Source: Candidatus Hydrogenedentota bacterium
GTDB taxonomy: Bacteria > Hydrogenedentota > Hydrogenedentia > Hydrogenedentales > CAITNO01
Direction: 5' to 3'
NCBI GenBank assembly: GCA_022706235.1
Contig: JAKJCY010000022.1
Span: 1 to 36,972, forward strand
Length of the DNA stretch: 36,972 nucleotides
Under the pieces are notes generated by a model that saw nothing but the letters and a program-made list of their open reading frames with translations, made no database searches and was not told the origin of the DNA. Of the stretch, positions 17,688-26,428 are shown piece after piece. Each line of letters starts with the position of its first letter. Positions within the stretch are counted from its first letter, which is position 1. The translations under genes were made by a program, and so were the position numbers.

Positions 17688-18767
17688 TTAACTCTGGGCC
17701 ACCCGGTTCGCAATCCAATCGCCGATGCCGGTCGTCGTCATTCCGGCATCCTTGATATCTTTGGCCGAAAGGCCTTTGATCACGCCGGCGTTCAGGAAAT
17801 CGACACAAGCCTGCTCAATGGCGGCAGCGGCTTTGTCTTCGCCCAAGTGTTCCAGCAACATCTGCCCGGCGAAAATACACGCCAGCGGGTTGATTACATT
17901 CAAACCGGTGTATTTTGGCGCGCTGCCGCCGATAGGCTCAAACATGGAAACACCGCTAGGATTGATATTGCCGCCGGCGGCGATGCCCATCCCGCCCTGT
18001 ATCATGGCGCCCAAGTCGGTGATAATATCGCCGAACATGTTGCCTGTGACGATGACATCGAACCATTCCGGGTTCTTGACCATCCACATGGTTGTGGCGT
18101 CCACATGAGCATAGTCCCGCTTGATATCCGCGAATTCCGCCTGTCCCATCTCATGAAAAGCGCGTTCCCAAAGTCCGTAGACATAGGTCAGCACATTGGT
18201 CTTACCGCACAGGGTCAAGGCCTTGCGTTTATCACGCTTGCGGGTGTACTCAAAAGCATATCGCAAGCATCGGTCCACTTCGTTGCGGGTGTATACCATA
18301 TTCTGAATGGCAACCTCATAGGGTGTTCCCTGGCGCTGCACCCCGCCTACACCGGTATACAGGCCGGCCGAGTTCTCTCGAATAACCACAAAGTCAATTT
18401 CCTCGGGCCCTTTGTTTTTCAAAGGCGTTTCCACACCCGGGTATAATTTGACCGGACGGAGATTGATGTATTGGTCCAGCTCGAAGCGAATGCGCAGCAG
18501 GATGCCTTTTTCTAAAATCCCAGGGGCCACATCCGGATGTCCGATGGCACCCAGAAAAAGTGCATCACATTTGGCCAGTTCCGGTATCGCCGAATCGGGA
18601 AGTATTTCTCCGGTTCGTTTATAGCGTTCACCGCCAAAATCGTAGTGCTCCGTGTCAAAGGTAATGCCGAATTTCGCCGCAGCGGCGCCCATCACCTTAA
18701 GACCTTCCTCCAAAACTTCGGGGCCTGTTCCATCTCCCGGCAGTAACCCTATTTTATATTTCGTCAT
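17688..18767 (-). CDS. leuB: 3-isopropylmalate dehydrogenase (isocitrate/isopropylmalate dehydrogenase family)
   Basis: This 359-residue NAD-dependent oxidative decarboxylase begins MTKYKIGLLPGDGTGPEV. The substrate and metal motifs are LRIRFELDQYINLRPVKLYPG, VIRENSAGLYTG, KTNVLT, NMFGDIITDLGA (metal-binding Asp pair) and FEPIGGSAPKYTG. The pattern is close to actinobacterial-type LeuB, but tartrate/D-malate dehydrogenases share much of it, so leucine synthesis is likely and not proven. I chose the ATG at 18767 because aggagaa lies about nine bases upstream; a longer frame to 18806 lacks this. leuA and leuCD are not nearby. Confidence 0.75.
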   Translation of the reverse strand: MTKYKIGLLPGDGTGPEVLEEGLKVMGAAAAKFGITFDTEHYDFGGERYKRTGEILPDSAIPELAKCDALFLGAIGHPDVAPGILEKGILLRIRFELDQYINLRPVKLYPGVETPLKNKGPEEIDFVVIRENSAGLYTGVGGVQRQGTPYEVAIQNMVYTRNEVDRCLRYAFEYTRKRDKRKALTLCGKTNVLTYVYGLWERAFHEMGQAEFADIKRDYAHVDATTMWMVKNPEWFDVIVTGNMFGDIITDLGAMIQGGMGIAAGGNINPSGVSMFEPIGGSAPKYTGLNVINPLACIFAGQMLLEHLGEDKAAAAIEQACVDFLNAGVIKGLSAKDIKDAGMTTTGIGDWIANRVAQS

Positions 18768-18896
18768 TGATTGCTTCTCCTGCGCTGTTCTAAGTGTTGT
18801 TTTCATCCATATACAAAAAAATAAGTACGGCTTGTTCCGGCATTATTGAGGTTTTGTCACCAAAAAACAATCTGATGCCGTAAACTTGGCCGGACC

Positions 18897-19529
18897 CTAA
18901 ACGTGACCGATACCCGCGCCCTTTTCCCGGGCGTACCCTTCCAAGGCATCCCGCAACAGTTTACGCCCCCGGTATAACCGCGACATGACAGTTCCCAAAG
19001 GACATTTCATGACCTCGGCGATTTCCTTGTACGACATGTCCTCCAAGTCGGCCATAATAACGGCCTCGCGAAAATCCTCAGGCAACTCTTCCACCGCTTT
19101 CCGAACAGGATCATCCACCAGTTCAAGCAGTTCTTCGCGGCCTCCCTTTGGCGCTTCAAAGGGAATTCCTCCATCCATCATCAACTCAGGCGCAACCTCA
19201 ATTCCCGTAAGTTCCACCTCAATGGGCCGCCTTGCCTTTCTGCGATATTCATTAATGAACGTATTTCTTAAAATGGTAAGCAACCATGCCTTGATATAGG
19301 TGCCCTCTTTGAACTTATCGTGGAATCTAAGCGCCTTAACAAAGGTATTTTGCGTTAAATCTTCAGCATCTGCCGGATTCCGTGTGAGACGCAACGCAAC
19401 GGCGTACAGGAGGTCAATATGCTCCAGTACGGAATCTTCAAATGCTTTTGAACGTTTCAGTGATGAAGTTGCCAAAAAAGTGTTACCCTGACTTCGTCCG
19501 ATTTTTTGAGTATCCCGCGGATACAACAT
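18897..19529 (-). CDS. ECF-family RNA polymerase sigma factor
   Basis: This protein of about 210 residues has sigma region 2 (LLYAVALRLTRNPADAEDLTQNTFVKALRFHDKFKEGT, with KAWLLTILRNTFINEYRR) and region 4 (LPEDFREAVIMADLEDMSYKEIAEVMKCPLGTVMSRLYRGRKLLRDAL) separated by an acidic linker. It resembles the RpoE/SigR-type ECF group. The start is uncertain: the first ATG is at 19529 and a GTG at 19541 is also in frame, while family members often begin nearer to KAFEDSV. A sigma-70-like promoter lies just upstream (19557-19586). No anti-sigma gene is adjacent. Confidence 0.9.
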   Translation of the reverse strand: MLYPRDTQKIGRSQGNTFLATSSLKRSKAFEDSVLEHIDLLYAVALRLTRNPADAEDLTQNTFVKALRFHDKFKEGTYIKAWLLTILRNTFINEYRRKARRPIEVELTGIEVAPELMMDGGIPFEAPKGGREELLELVDDPVRKAVEELPEDFREAVIMADLEDMSYKEIAEVMKCPLGTVMSRLYRGRKLLRDALEGYAREKGAGIGHV

Positions 19530-19556
19530 CCAGTGAATCACGGATATTGCATGCTT

Positions 19557-19586
19557 ATCTTATCAAGAAATTGGAGAAACAGTCAA
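19557..19586 (-). promoter_or_regulatory. Predicted sigma-70-type promoter of the ECF sigma gene
   Basis: On the minus strand TTGACT (19586-19581) and TAAGAT (19562-19557) are separated by 18 bases. Transcription would start near 19550, leaving a very short leader if the GTG at 19541 or the ATG at 19529 is used. Confidence 0.5.
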
Positions 19587-19630
19587 CTCTAGACAATAAC
19601 TAATTTAAAATAAGTGGATAAAGATGCTTA

Positions 19631-20458
19631 TCATTTCAAGGTGTTCAACGCCAGGCATCCGACGGCAAAAAGTAACAGCAGGGTATTCCCCGCCATCGCG
19701 TTGGTTGAATTTCCATTAAAACCGGAATTTAGGGACTTTTGGGTGCTTTGACAACAACCGGTCTGCACCTCGGATTCTTCTTCGCCTTCCGCCCCGTTTT
19801 CCCCTTCAACTTCGCCCTCCCGCGAGATTTCTCCTTCCATTTCCGGTTCTCCTTCCGCCGATGCTTCACCTTCGCCTTCGCCGTTGAGTTCCCCCTCTAC
19901 TTCAACGGGAGTCTCTCCTTCTGTCTCACCCTCCCGGGGCTGGGAGTCAGCGGATTCTACCACGGATTCCACAACTGCGGATTGATTTACCCCACCAACA
20001 GAAAAATAATACAGGGCACTCCCCGTAATTCTCAAGGGGGCCTTGGTTTCCCCGACTGGTTTGATGATGTACTGAAATTCTATTGGAAATTCAGGCACAT
20101 TAATCCAGCAAAATTCCAGAAAACCTGTCTTGCCTGCCTCTGGGTAGATGGGTGGTTTTTCTCCCCTGATGGAACCCACATCCACGAAGTACCAATCTTC
20201 CGGGATTGATTCAGTAAATCCAAGCGAACCGAAGACATCATTACATTTGGATTCGGCATGAATAACCACCGTCAAAGACTCTCCGGGCGTGTACTTTCCC
20301 GCCGGAATCGTCCTATCTACATGAACACAAGGTTCATCCTCCCCCCCATCAAGTATGGTCTCAGCCGCAACGATACTATCCATGCCCGGTACAATCAGAC
20401 ACCCAACCATAATGGCAACGATTCCACTCAGCAGAATCTGGTATTTAATGTTTTGCAT
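19631..20458 (-). CDS. Secreted protein with Glu-Gly-Glu linker and C-terminal membrane segment
   Basis: This 275-residue protein has no recognised function. Residues 1-31 form a signal peptide ending near SIVAAE. Residues about 40-165 look like one beta-rich domain, comparable to DUF11/cohesin-like surface folds (AGKYTPGESLTVVIHAESKC). Then follows an acidic low-complexity stretch of EGE/EVEGE repeats (about 170-230), a Cys-Cys pair (TGCCQS), a polar spacer, and a final hydrophobic helix (NTLLLLFAVGCLALNTLK). The signal peptide, domain, acidic linker, Cys-containing patch and terminal helix together suggest a cell-surface protein with a C-terminal sorting or anchoring signal. The same linker type appears in the gene at 31361-33037. 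Confidence 0.75.
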   Translation of the reverse strand: MQNIKYQILLSGIVAIMVGCLIVPGMDSIVAAETILDGGEDEPCVHVDRTIPAGKYTPGESLTVVIHAESKCNDVFGSLGFTESIPEDWYFVDVGSIRGEKPPIYPEAGKTGFLEFCWINVPEFPIEFQYIIKPVGETKAPLRITGSALYYFSVGGVNQSAVVESVVESADSQPREGETEGETPVEVEGELNGEGEGEASAEGEPEMEGEISREGEVEGENGAEGEEESEVQTGCCQSTQKSLNSGFNGNSTNAMAGNTLLLLFAVGCLALNTLK

Positions 20459-20696
20459 AGTATTTTTTCGCCTATAGATACTGTAACCAAACCGCCTGTC
20501 GCATCCTGCGGAGATGGAGTCAACCGCCAGAGAAACTCACGCCGCCAGAAAGCGTCACGCACCTTCCTGCAGGCCTGATTTCAAGACGTGTTCCTCATCG
20601 CAAACCGTTCACCGGTCCCTAATCCTTGCATAAGCAAAGGTGTGCACCTGACGATCGAAGAACACCCGTTTCCTATTATATCCTATTCAGGGACAT

Positions 20697-21698
20697 CTAA
20701 CGGTTATTTTCTCCCCCGGAATCGCACTGCAACGGGGACACCAGCGTGCGCAACGCCATCAAAGCTTCCTGGAAATCTTGAGGAGGTTCGGCAAAAAAGG
20801 TCATTTTTTGACCGGTATAGGGGTGTTCAAACCCAAGCAATTCCGCATGCAAGGCTTGCCCCGTGAGGCGTTGAAGGGCGTCAAGAACCTCCCGGGCGAC
20901 ATTCCAGGACTGGTACCGGGTTTCACCGTAAACGGGGTCCCCCAGGATGGGATGTCCGGCGAAACGTAAATGTACCCGAATTTGATGGGTCCGCCCTGTT
21001 TCCAGGCGAAGCCGCACAAAACAAGCAACGCCGAACCGCTCCAAGGTTTCGAAATGGGTGACGGCATCCCGGGCGTTTATACCCGTGACGGCCATTCGGG
21101 ACGGTTCCACAAGGCTTCTGCCCAGGCTGGCGTTGATGCATCCAAACTGTTCCTTAAACTCACCCCGGGCCAGGGCGACATACCGACGGTCGAAAGCGTG
21201 CTCGGCCGCCTGACGCGCCAGATGACCGTAGGCGCGCTGCGTTTTGGCGGCCACCATCACTCCCGAAGTATCCCGATCCAGCCGGTGCACGATTCCAGGC
21301 CGCTTGACATCACCGCCGCTATGCTGATAGCCGGCACAGTGATGCAACAGGGCGTTGACCAGGGTGCCTGTTTCATGTCCCGGGGCGGGATGCACCACCA
21401 TACCGGCCTCTTTATTGACCACGACAAGGGCTTCATCCTCATAGAGAATTTCAATGGGGATGTTTTCCGGCGTGGGTTCAGCGGGTACCGGGTCCGGCAG
21501 TTCGATGCGGATATCCTCCCCGACGGACACCCCATAGGCGGGTTTCGTACAAACTCCCGCTTTTGCGGTAACAGAGCCATTTTTGATGATCTTCTTTAAA
21601 AAAGAACGAGAGGCATCTTCAACGGCACCCGCGAGGTAACTATCCAGTCGCAGCCCTTCTTCCTCGGGCTGCACTATAAAATGCATGGTGATTGACAT
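20697..21698 (-). CDS. rluD: RluD-type 23S rRNA pseudouridine synthase
   Basis: This 333-residue RluA-family synthase has an N-terminal S4 RNA-binding domain (about 15-65, RLDSYLAG...SFLKKIIKNGSV) and a catalytic domain with D141 in the signature HRLDRDTSGVMVAAKT. Further family motifs are GRTHQIRVHLRFAGHPILGDPVYG and HAELLGFEHP. RluD-type enzymes modify helix 69 of 23S rRNA; RluA and RluC relatives are similar, so the exact target is inferred. The start at 21698 has only a weak ggaact upstream; an alternative ATG is four codons in. Confidence 0.88.
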   Translation of the reverse strand: MSITMHFIVQPEEEGLRLDSYLAGAVEDASRSFLKKIIKNGSVTAKAGVCTKPAYGVSVGEDIRIELPDPVPAEPTPENIPIEILYEDEALVVVNKEAGMVVHPAPGHETGTLVNALLHHCAGYQHSGGDVKRPGIVHRLDRDTSGVMVAAKTQRAYGHLARQAAEHAFDRRYVALARGEFKEQFGCINASLGRSLVEPSRMAVTGINARDAVTHFETLERFGVACFVRLRLETGRTHQIRVHLRFAGHPILGDPVYGETRYQSWNVAREVLDALQRLTGQALHAELLGFEHPYTGQKMTFFAEPPQDFQEALMALRTLVSPLQCDSGGENNR

Positions 21699-21792
21699 AG
21701 TTCCAAATGGGCCCTATCGTATTTGGCTTCAATTCACATATCAGATGCGGTGTCTTTACCCGTGTTCAAGACAACGAATGCAGACCGTATTC

Positions 21793-23181
21793 CTATTTTT
21801 CAGGGGTACTGTATTTGAAAATATTGATACCCCGCCACACTTCACTGTAAAAGCGATGGAAGAGCACCGCACTTAGGAGGATAATAAATATCATGGCGCC
21901 GCACCAGGCACCGATAGCGCCTCCGTTCAAGATGATACCGAAAAGCAGGGCAAGGGGCAGAAACAAGACATAGGACATGATAATGGTCATGAACATCATC
22001 CATCTGGTGTCGCCCGCCCCCCGTAACGCTCCCGTAGAAATGATATTGACAGCGTCAAAGGCCTGAAAGAAGGCTGAAAGAATAAGAATTTTATGCCCCA
22101 ACCCGGCAACGTCCGCTTCGGTCTTGAACACAAGTAAGATGATCTTATCGCCGAACAAGGCAAAAATACCTCCCATGGCCATCATGTAGCCTATGGCAAT
22201 CCGCATGGCGGTATAGGTGCGCGCTTTTGCGCGCGCCACCTCGCCACGCCCAAGCCATTGCCCGACAATCGCGGCGACGCCATGGTTCAACCCCACGGCA
22301 GGCATGAAACAGACATGCATAAAACCGAGTGCGATGGCGTTGGCTGCCAGTTGAACCGCCCCAAAATAGCCCACAATAAAGGAGACGAAAATCCACCAGT
22401 TGGCGACGTCAAAGAACATGGTCATGGCCGCCGGCAGGCCAATACGGAAAATCTCCCGAATCCGGTTCCAGTCAAAGGGCCAGGAACCGCGTGTTTGGTA
22501 TTCGGAATCAAACCGGCGGCTGAAAAAGAGAACGGAAAGGAAAGCTGCCTGGAAAAAGGTCGATATCACGGTCGCCAACGCAGCGCCGGTCACCTCCATC
22601 CTCGGGAACCCGAACTTGCCGAAAATCAACAGGTAATTAAAAATCAGGTTCAGGGCATTGCCGAAAATGGCGGCATACATGGGAATGCGGGACCGGTTGA
22701 TTGCCTGAAAAAATCCCGCCATGGCCGTGCCGACTCCGATAAAAACATATCCGGCCAGACGGGTGCGGAAATAGGACAGTTCAAGGCGGGTCACCTCGGG
22801 ACTGTGGCGCATGGCGGCAAACAAAGGCTCGGAAAGAGGCCATAAGACAAGGGCGAACAAAATGCCCAGAAGCGACAAGTACATCCCCTGCCAGCAATAG
22901 CGCGCGCAAAGATGTTTTTCGCCGCGACCGTAACACTGGGCGACAAACGTGGTGACCACGCTGATGATGCCCATGTACAAAGTACTTAACGTATAGGACC
23001 CGATGCCCGCGCTCCCCACGGCGGCGAGTGCGTCCGTGCTGACATAGGAAACCATCGCCTTATCGAAGAACTCCATCACGGTGAAAGAGAGCATACCCAG
23101 GATAATGGGGCCGGACATGCACATGACTTCACGTGCGCCGGTCCAAGGGGTTTCTTCATGAAGGGGAGGATACTTAGACAT
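21793..23181 (-). CDS. MATE-family multidrug/cation antiporter
   Basis: This 462-residue integral membrane protein has about twelve hydrophobic helices in two related halves, with the MATE pattern of ISVVTTFVAQCYGRGE in the first half and GLNHGVAAIVGQWLGRGE in the equivalent place of the second. It is expected to export cationic compounds using a Na+ or H+ gradient; the substrate cannot be read from sequence. It starts at the ATG at 23181 without a clear ribosome site. It is divergent from nadA and 94 bases from rluD. Confidence 0.88.
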   Translation of the reverse strand: MSKYPPLHEETPWTGAREVMCMSGPIILGMLSFTVMEFFDKAMVSYVSTDALAAVGSAGIGSYTLSTLYMGIISVVTTFVAQCYGRGEKHLCARYCWQGMYLSLLGILFALVLWPLSEPLFAAMRHSPEVTRLELSYFRTRLAGYVFIGVGTAMAGFFQAINRSRIPMYAAIFGNALNLIFNYLLIFGKFGFPRMEVTGAALATVISTFFQAAFLSVLFFSRRFDSEYQTRGSWPFDWNRIREIFRIGLPAAMTMFFDVANWWIFVSFIVGYFGAVQLAANAIALGFMHVCFMPAVGLNHGVAAIVGQWLGRGEVARAKARTYTAMRIAIGYMMAMGGIFALFGDKIILLVFKTEADVAGLGHKILILSAFFQAFDAVNIISTGALRGAGDTRWMMFMTIIMSYVLFLPLALLFGIILNGGAIGAWCGAMIFIILLSAVLFHRFYSEVWRGINIFKYSTPEK

Positions 23182-23503
23182 AGGGTTTCAAGGCTTTATA
23201 TCGGGGATAATTACGCAGGTTTACGCAACCGGGAGTATATCACATCACTGATCAAAACCAACTGTCGCCCAACTATTCCCGGTAAGTCTGGGACCAATAA
23301 ACGCGCGGCTCCAAAAGGAGCCCGGGACCTGACGGGGATATGGCTTGTGTCTTGGCTGCCCGGCAGTATGAAACCTTCTCCCATTAATGGTACCCGGCAG
23401 GCCCGGTTGAACTTCTCCGGGCGGACTGCTACAATACATCTCGGTGTATCGTAAGAGGTGTACACATTTTTTTGCCCACCCCATAAAAGGAATCTGAGTT
23501 CCC
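23182..23503. other. Divergent intergenic region between the MATE gene and nadA
   Basis: This 322-base gap separates two divergent genes. It contains a 6-bp hairpin (GGCTCC 23307-23312, GGAGCC 23317-23322, loop AAAA) and the nadA promoter listed separately. No small gene was recognised. Confidence 0.6.
23407..23435 (+). promoter_or_regulatory. nadA: Predicted sigma-70-type promoter of nadA
   Basis: TTGAAC (23407-23412) and TACAAT (23430-23435) are separated by exactly 17 bases, close to the vegetative consensus. Transcription should begin near 23442, giving a leader of about 60 bases before the nadA ATG. Confidence 0.6.
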
Positions 23504-24580
23504 ATGCCAGACGAGAAAACACTTTCACCTATAGCGACCCTCGATGAAACCCGTCAGTTCATGCGCAGGCGTTTGCACGGCATTGTGCCCGAATCGGATA
23601 TCGACGCGAAGGCGCAGACGGTCCAGGCCATCAATCAATTGAAACGAGAGAAGAATGCCGTCATTCTGGGGCATAACTACATGGAACCGGCCTTGTACTC
23701 AACCGTGACCGATCATGTGGGCGATTCCCTGCAACTGTCTGTAATTGCGGCGCGGACGGACGCGGATATCATTGTCTTTTGTGGCGTATGGTTCATGGGC
23801 GAAACGGCTAAGATTCTCAATCCCCAAAAGACCGTGCTGGTCCCGTCAAAAGAGGCCGGCTGTTCCCTGGCGGAAGGTATCACCGCCGATGATATCCGGA
23901 CGCTAAAAAAACGGTTTCCCGAGGCAGTGGTGGTCTCTTACGTCAACACCTACGCCGATGCCAAAACGGAATCGGATTACTGCTGCACTTCCGGCAATGC
24001 GGACAAGGTGCTGAGCACGTTGATAGCCGCAGGCCACCGCAGGATCCTTTTTCTGCCGGACCGCTATCTTGCGGCGAATACGGCGGCAAAAATGGGGATT
24101 CCTTTTCTGCCTTCGGAAGCCGAAGCCAGCGCCTTTGAAGCGGTTCCCGGCGATCAACCGCTGGTGATAGGGTGGCATGGCACGTGTGAAGTCCACGAAT
24201 TGTTCACACCTGAACAGGTGGATGCCATCCGCAGCGAACACCCGGAAACCGTAATTCTGGCGCACCCCGAATGTCCGCCGGAGGTCATGGCCAAAGTGGA
24301 CATTTCCGGAAGCACCAAGGCCATGGTGGACTATATCCGTGATGTGGAAGCACCGTCCTATACCCTCCTCACGGAAACCGCCATGAGCGATAATCTTGCC
24401 GTTGAATTTCCCCATCGCAACATCCTGCGCCTTACCAATCTTCGCTGCAAACATATGAACTATATTACCCTTGAAGACACCCTCGAGGGGCTTCAAAAAC
24501 TGCAGTACAAGGTGGAACTCGCCCCGGAGGTAATCGAAAAAGCCCTCCTGCCCATCCAGCGCATGATTGCGATTCGGTAG
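23504..24580 (+). CDS. nadA: Quinolinate synthase
   Basis: This 358-residue 4Fe-4S enzyme condenses iminoaspartate with dihydroxyacetone phosphate to make quinolinate for NAD synthesis. The likely cluster cysteines, by comparison with the Thermotoga-type enzyme, are C120 (EAGCSLAEG), C228 (HGTCEVHE) and C315 (LRCKHMNYITLE). Other motifs are ILGHNYMEPAL, VGDSLQLS, FMGETAKILNP, CTSGNA and HPECPPEV. It begins at the ATG at 23504 with aagga upstream. nadB and nadC are not adjacent. It converges on the SGNH hydrolase gene with 26 bases between the stops. Confidence 0.95.
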   Translation: MPDEKTLSPIATLDETRQFMRRRLHGIVPESDIDAKAQTVQAINQLKREKNAVILGHNYMEPALYSTVTDHVGDSLQLSVIAARTDADIIVFCGVWFMGETAKILNPQKTVLVPSKEAGCSLAEGITADDIRTLKKRFPEAVVVSYVNTYADAKTESDYCCTSGNADKVLSTLIAAGHRRILFLPDRYLAANTAAKMGIPFLPSEAEASAFEAVPGDQPLVIGWHGTCEVHELFTPEQVDAIRSEHPETVILAHPECPPEVMAKVDISGSTKAMVDYIRDVEAPSYTLLTETAMSDNLAVEFPHRNILRLTNLRCKHMNYITLEDTLEGLQKLQYKVELAPEVIEKALLPIQRMIAIR

Positions 24581-24606
24581 GCGGACCGGTTTTCAGTTCA
24601 CCCGCC

Positions 24607-26151
24607 TCAGGGTACATCCTTCCCGGGGGAGTGAAGCCAGCCCTGTTTTTCCAGGTAATCGGTAATCAGGTCGGCAAAGATATCGGTCTTCAGTGCCAGT
24701 CCCTGCGGGGTCATATGGCAAATGTCGAAGAAATGGTCGGGCCCCGCATGAAACTGTTCCGCCACGGGGAACCAGGGAACCCCTTCCTTTTGGGCAATGT
24801 CCCTGCCTGTTTGATTGAAAACATCCGTAACGCGGCAATACGCCCTGAAATTAATCAATCCCTGGCCGTGCCAGACATCCCGCATATTGATATCGTAGTA
24901 ATTTTTAGCGCGCATGTCATACCAGTGCAAGGTCGGATAGGCGAAACTGCACCAGGCCATCTCCACCCCGTGCTTCCGGGCGGCATGGCGCATGGCCAGC
25001 AGGTTGCGATAAGTGGTGTCCCGCATATAGCCGCTCAGTTCCTCCGCCCCGGGCAGCAGATGGAAGCCGAAATAACGCTTTAAGATAAAGGAACGGCGCG
25101 CCCACTTTTTCCATCCGGGCACGGATTCCAACCAGAACTGGGAATGCAGGTGCGTGGTATCATTGACGCCCCCATAAAACAGAATCAGGTCGGGCTGCAA
25201 GGCAAGAAAATCCGCGAAACGCCGCCGCATGTTATACGTGTTGGTTCCACAGGTTCCGGCATTGATAACCTCGATTTGCCCTTCACTAAAACGTTCCGCC
25301 AGTTTCCGTTCCACAATTTTTGGATACGTGGCGTCCGTCGTGTTCCCTTCCTCGGTGGTGGAACCGCCTATACACACAATCCTGTAAACACCCTCCGGCT
25401 TGGGCATCGCAATGGCATGGTCCCGAAACCCGAATTCGTTGGTCTGTAAGAGTGTATTATCGGGAACGCTCCAATTTTTCTTATACCTGTAAAACATGAT
25501 TTCCCAAGGCGAGTCCGGACCGGGCACCTCGCCGTAATGAAGCGCCTCCAGAGGCATCTGATCATTGATGTCCTGGGCAACGACCTCAAAGCGTTTGGCC
25601 CCGGCGTCCTCCATCTTTTTCAGGCTGACCGCATAATGGACCGGCGTACCCAAGGTCAGGGTACATCGCGCTTCCAAGTACTCCTCGTCATCGCGGACCG
25701 CCTGCAGGAGTTTGCCCCACACGGCATCGGCCTGCAAACCGTGCATATGGCGCAGCAGGTCCTGCTCAATCAGGGGTTCGCCGCAGGACTCCAGCAGGTG
25801 TCCCTCCTTGTCGAACAGGGCCCGCATTTTCCCCTGAAACACCATCTCCAAAACATCGCCGGGAATTGTGATGGCGGCCGCGTCCAAAATGGATTCCTTT
25901 CCTTCCCAGAGGACCGAGGCTTCCTGCCGCCCGATGAACGGATTGGCCTTCACATCCTGCTCTTCTGCCGGCGCCATTCCGTACACCTTCAAGTTCTGCT
26001 GGTAATTATAATCTTGATAGGCTCGCTCCGCGATAAAACTTCTGCCGGCTTCCACGGACTCCAGGGCCAGCCAGAGGACAAACAGCCATTCCAGCGCAAT
26101 CAGAACGCGCATTACCGGATGCCGCCGGGATTTGGCAGGATGATCTTCCAT
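24607..26151 (-). CDS. Membrane-anchored SGNH/GDSL-family hydrolase
   Basis: This 514-residue protein has one N-terminal membrane helix (about 14-32), a periplasmic region of about 200 residues without a recognised domain, and a C-terminal SGNH domain. The catalytic Ser is S264 in CIGGSTTEEGN, followed by the block II Gly in INAGTCG, N330 in YGGVND, and the Asp/His pair D476 and H479 in FFDICHMTPQG. SGNH enzymes are usually esterases or acetylesterases acting on carbohydrate or lipid esters; the substrate here is unknown. The ATG at 26151 has aaggg eight bases upstream and gives a normal membrane signal, so it is preferred to a frame extending to 26274. Confidence 0.82.
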   Translation of the reverse strand: MEDHPAKSRRHPVMRVLIALEWLFVLWLALESVEAGRSFIAERAYQDYNYQQNLKVYGMAPAEEQDVKANPFIGRQEASVLWEGKESILDAAAITIPGDVLEMVFQGKMRALFDKEGHLLESCGEPLIEQDLLRHMHGLQADAVWGKLLQAVRDDEEYLEARCTLTLGTPVHYAVSLKKMEDAGAKRFEVVAQDINDQMPLEALHYGEVPGPDSPWEIMFYRYKKNWSVPDNTLLQTNEFGFRDHAIAMPKPEGVYRIVCIGGSTTEEGNTTDATYPKIVERKLAERFSEGQIEVINAGTCGTNTYNMRRRFADFLALQPDLILFYGGVNDTTHLHSQFWLESVPGWKKWARRSFILKRYFGFHLLPGAEELSGYMRDTTYRNLLAMRHAARKHGVEMAWCSFAYPTLHWYDMRAKNYYDINMRDVWHGQGLINFRAYCRVTDVFNQTGRDIAQKEGVPWFPVAEQFHAGPDHFFDICHMTPQGLALKTDIFADLITDYLEKQGWLHSPGKDVP

Positions 26152-26428
26152 TCGATTTCCCTTCTGCTTATAAACGCGACTCATCATACCTGTTCTATGG
26201 CGGTTCATTCCAACGAATCGCCCTTTCCCACACGCTCCTGATGATTCAATACAGTATAAAAGAGCCTGGCACAAAGTGAGATAGAAACGGTATTTAAAAG
26301 CAACACCGGCATTGCCCGAAAACGAAAGAAAGACATAAAATAAAATGGCGACGTCTCTTAGGATTTGTGTACAATCTGCTTAATGAACAGCCGTATTTTG
26401 TACCGCTATGAAAGGATCTCCGCCTGTA

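Noticed and set aside
22258-22845. 195-codon plus-strand frame inside the MATE gene
   Set aside because: It is antisense to strongly patterned membrane helices and has no recognisable domain; a shadow of the MATE gene.
24579-24607. Bidirectional terminator between nadA and the SGNH gene
   Set aside because: Only a 6-bp complementarity (aggcgg / ccgcct) overlapping the stop codons, with no T-run; too weak to list as a feature.
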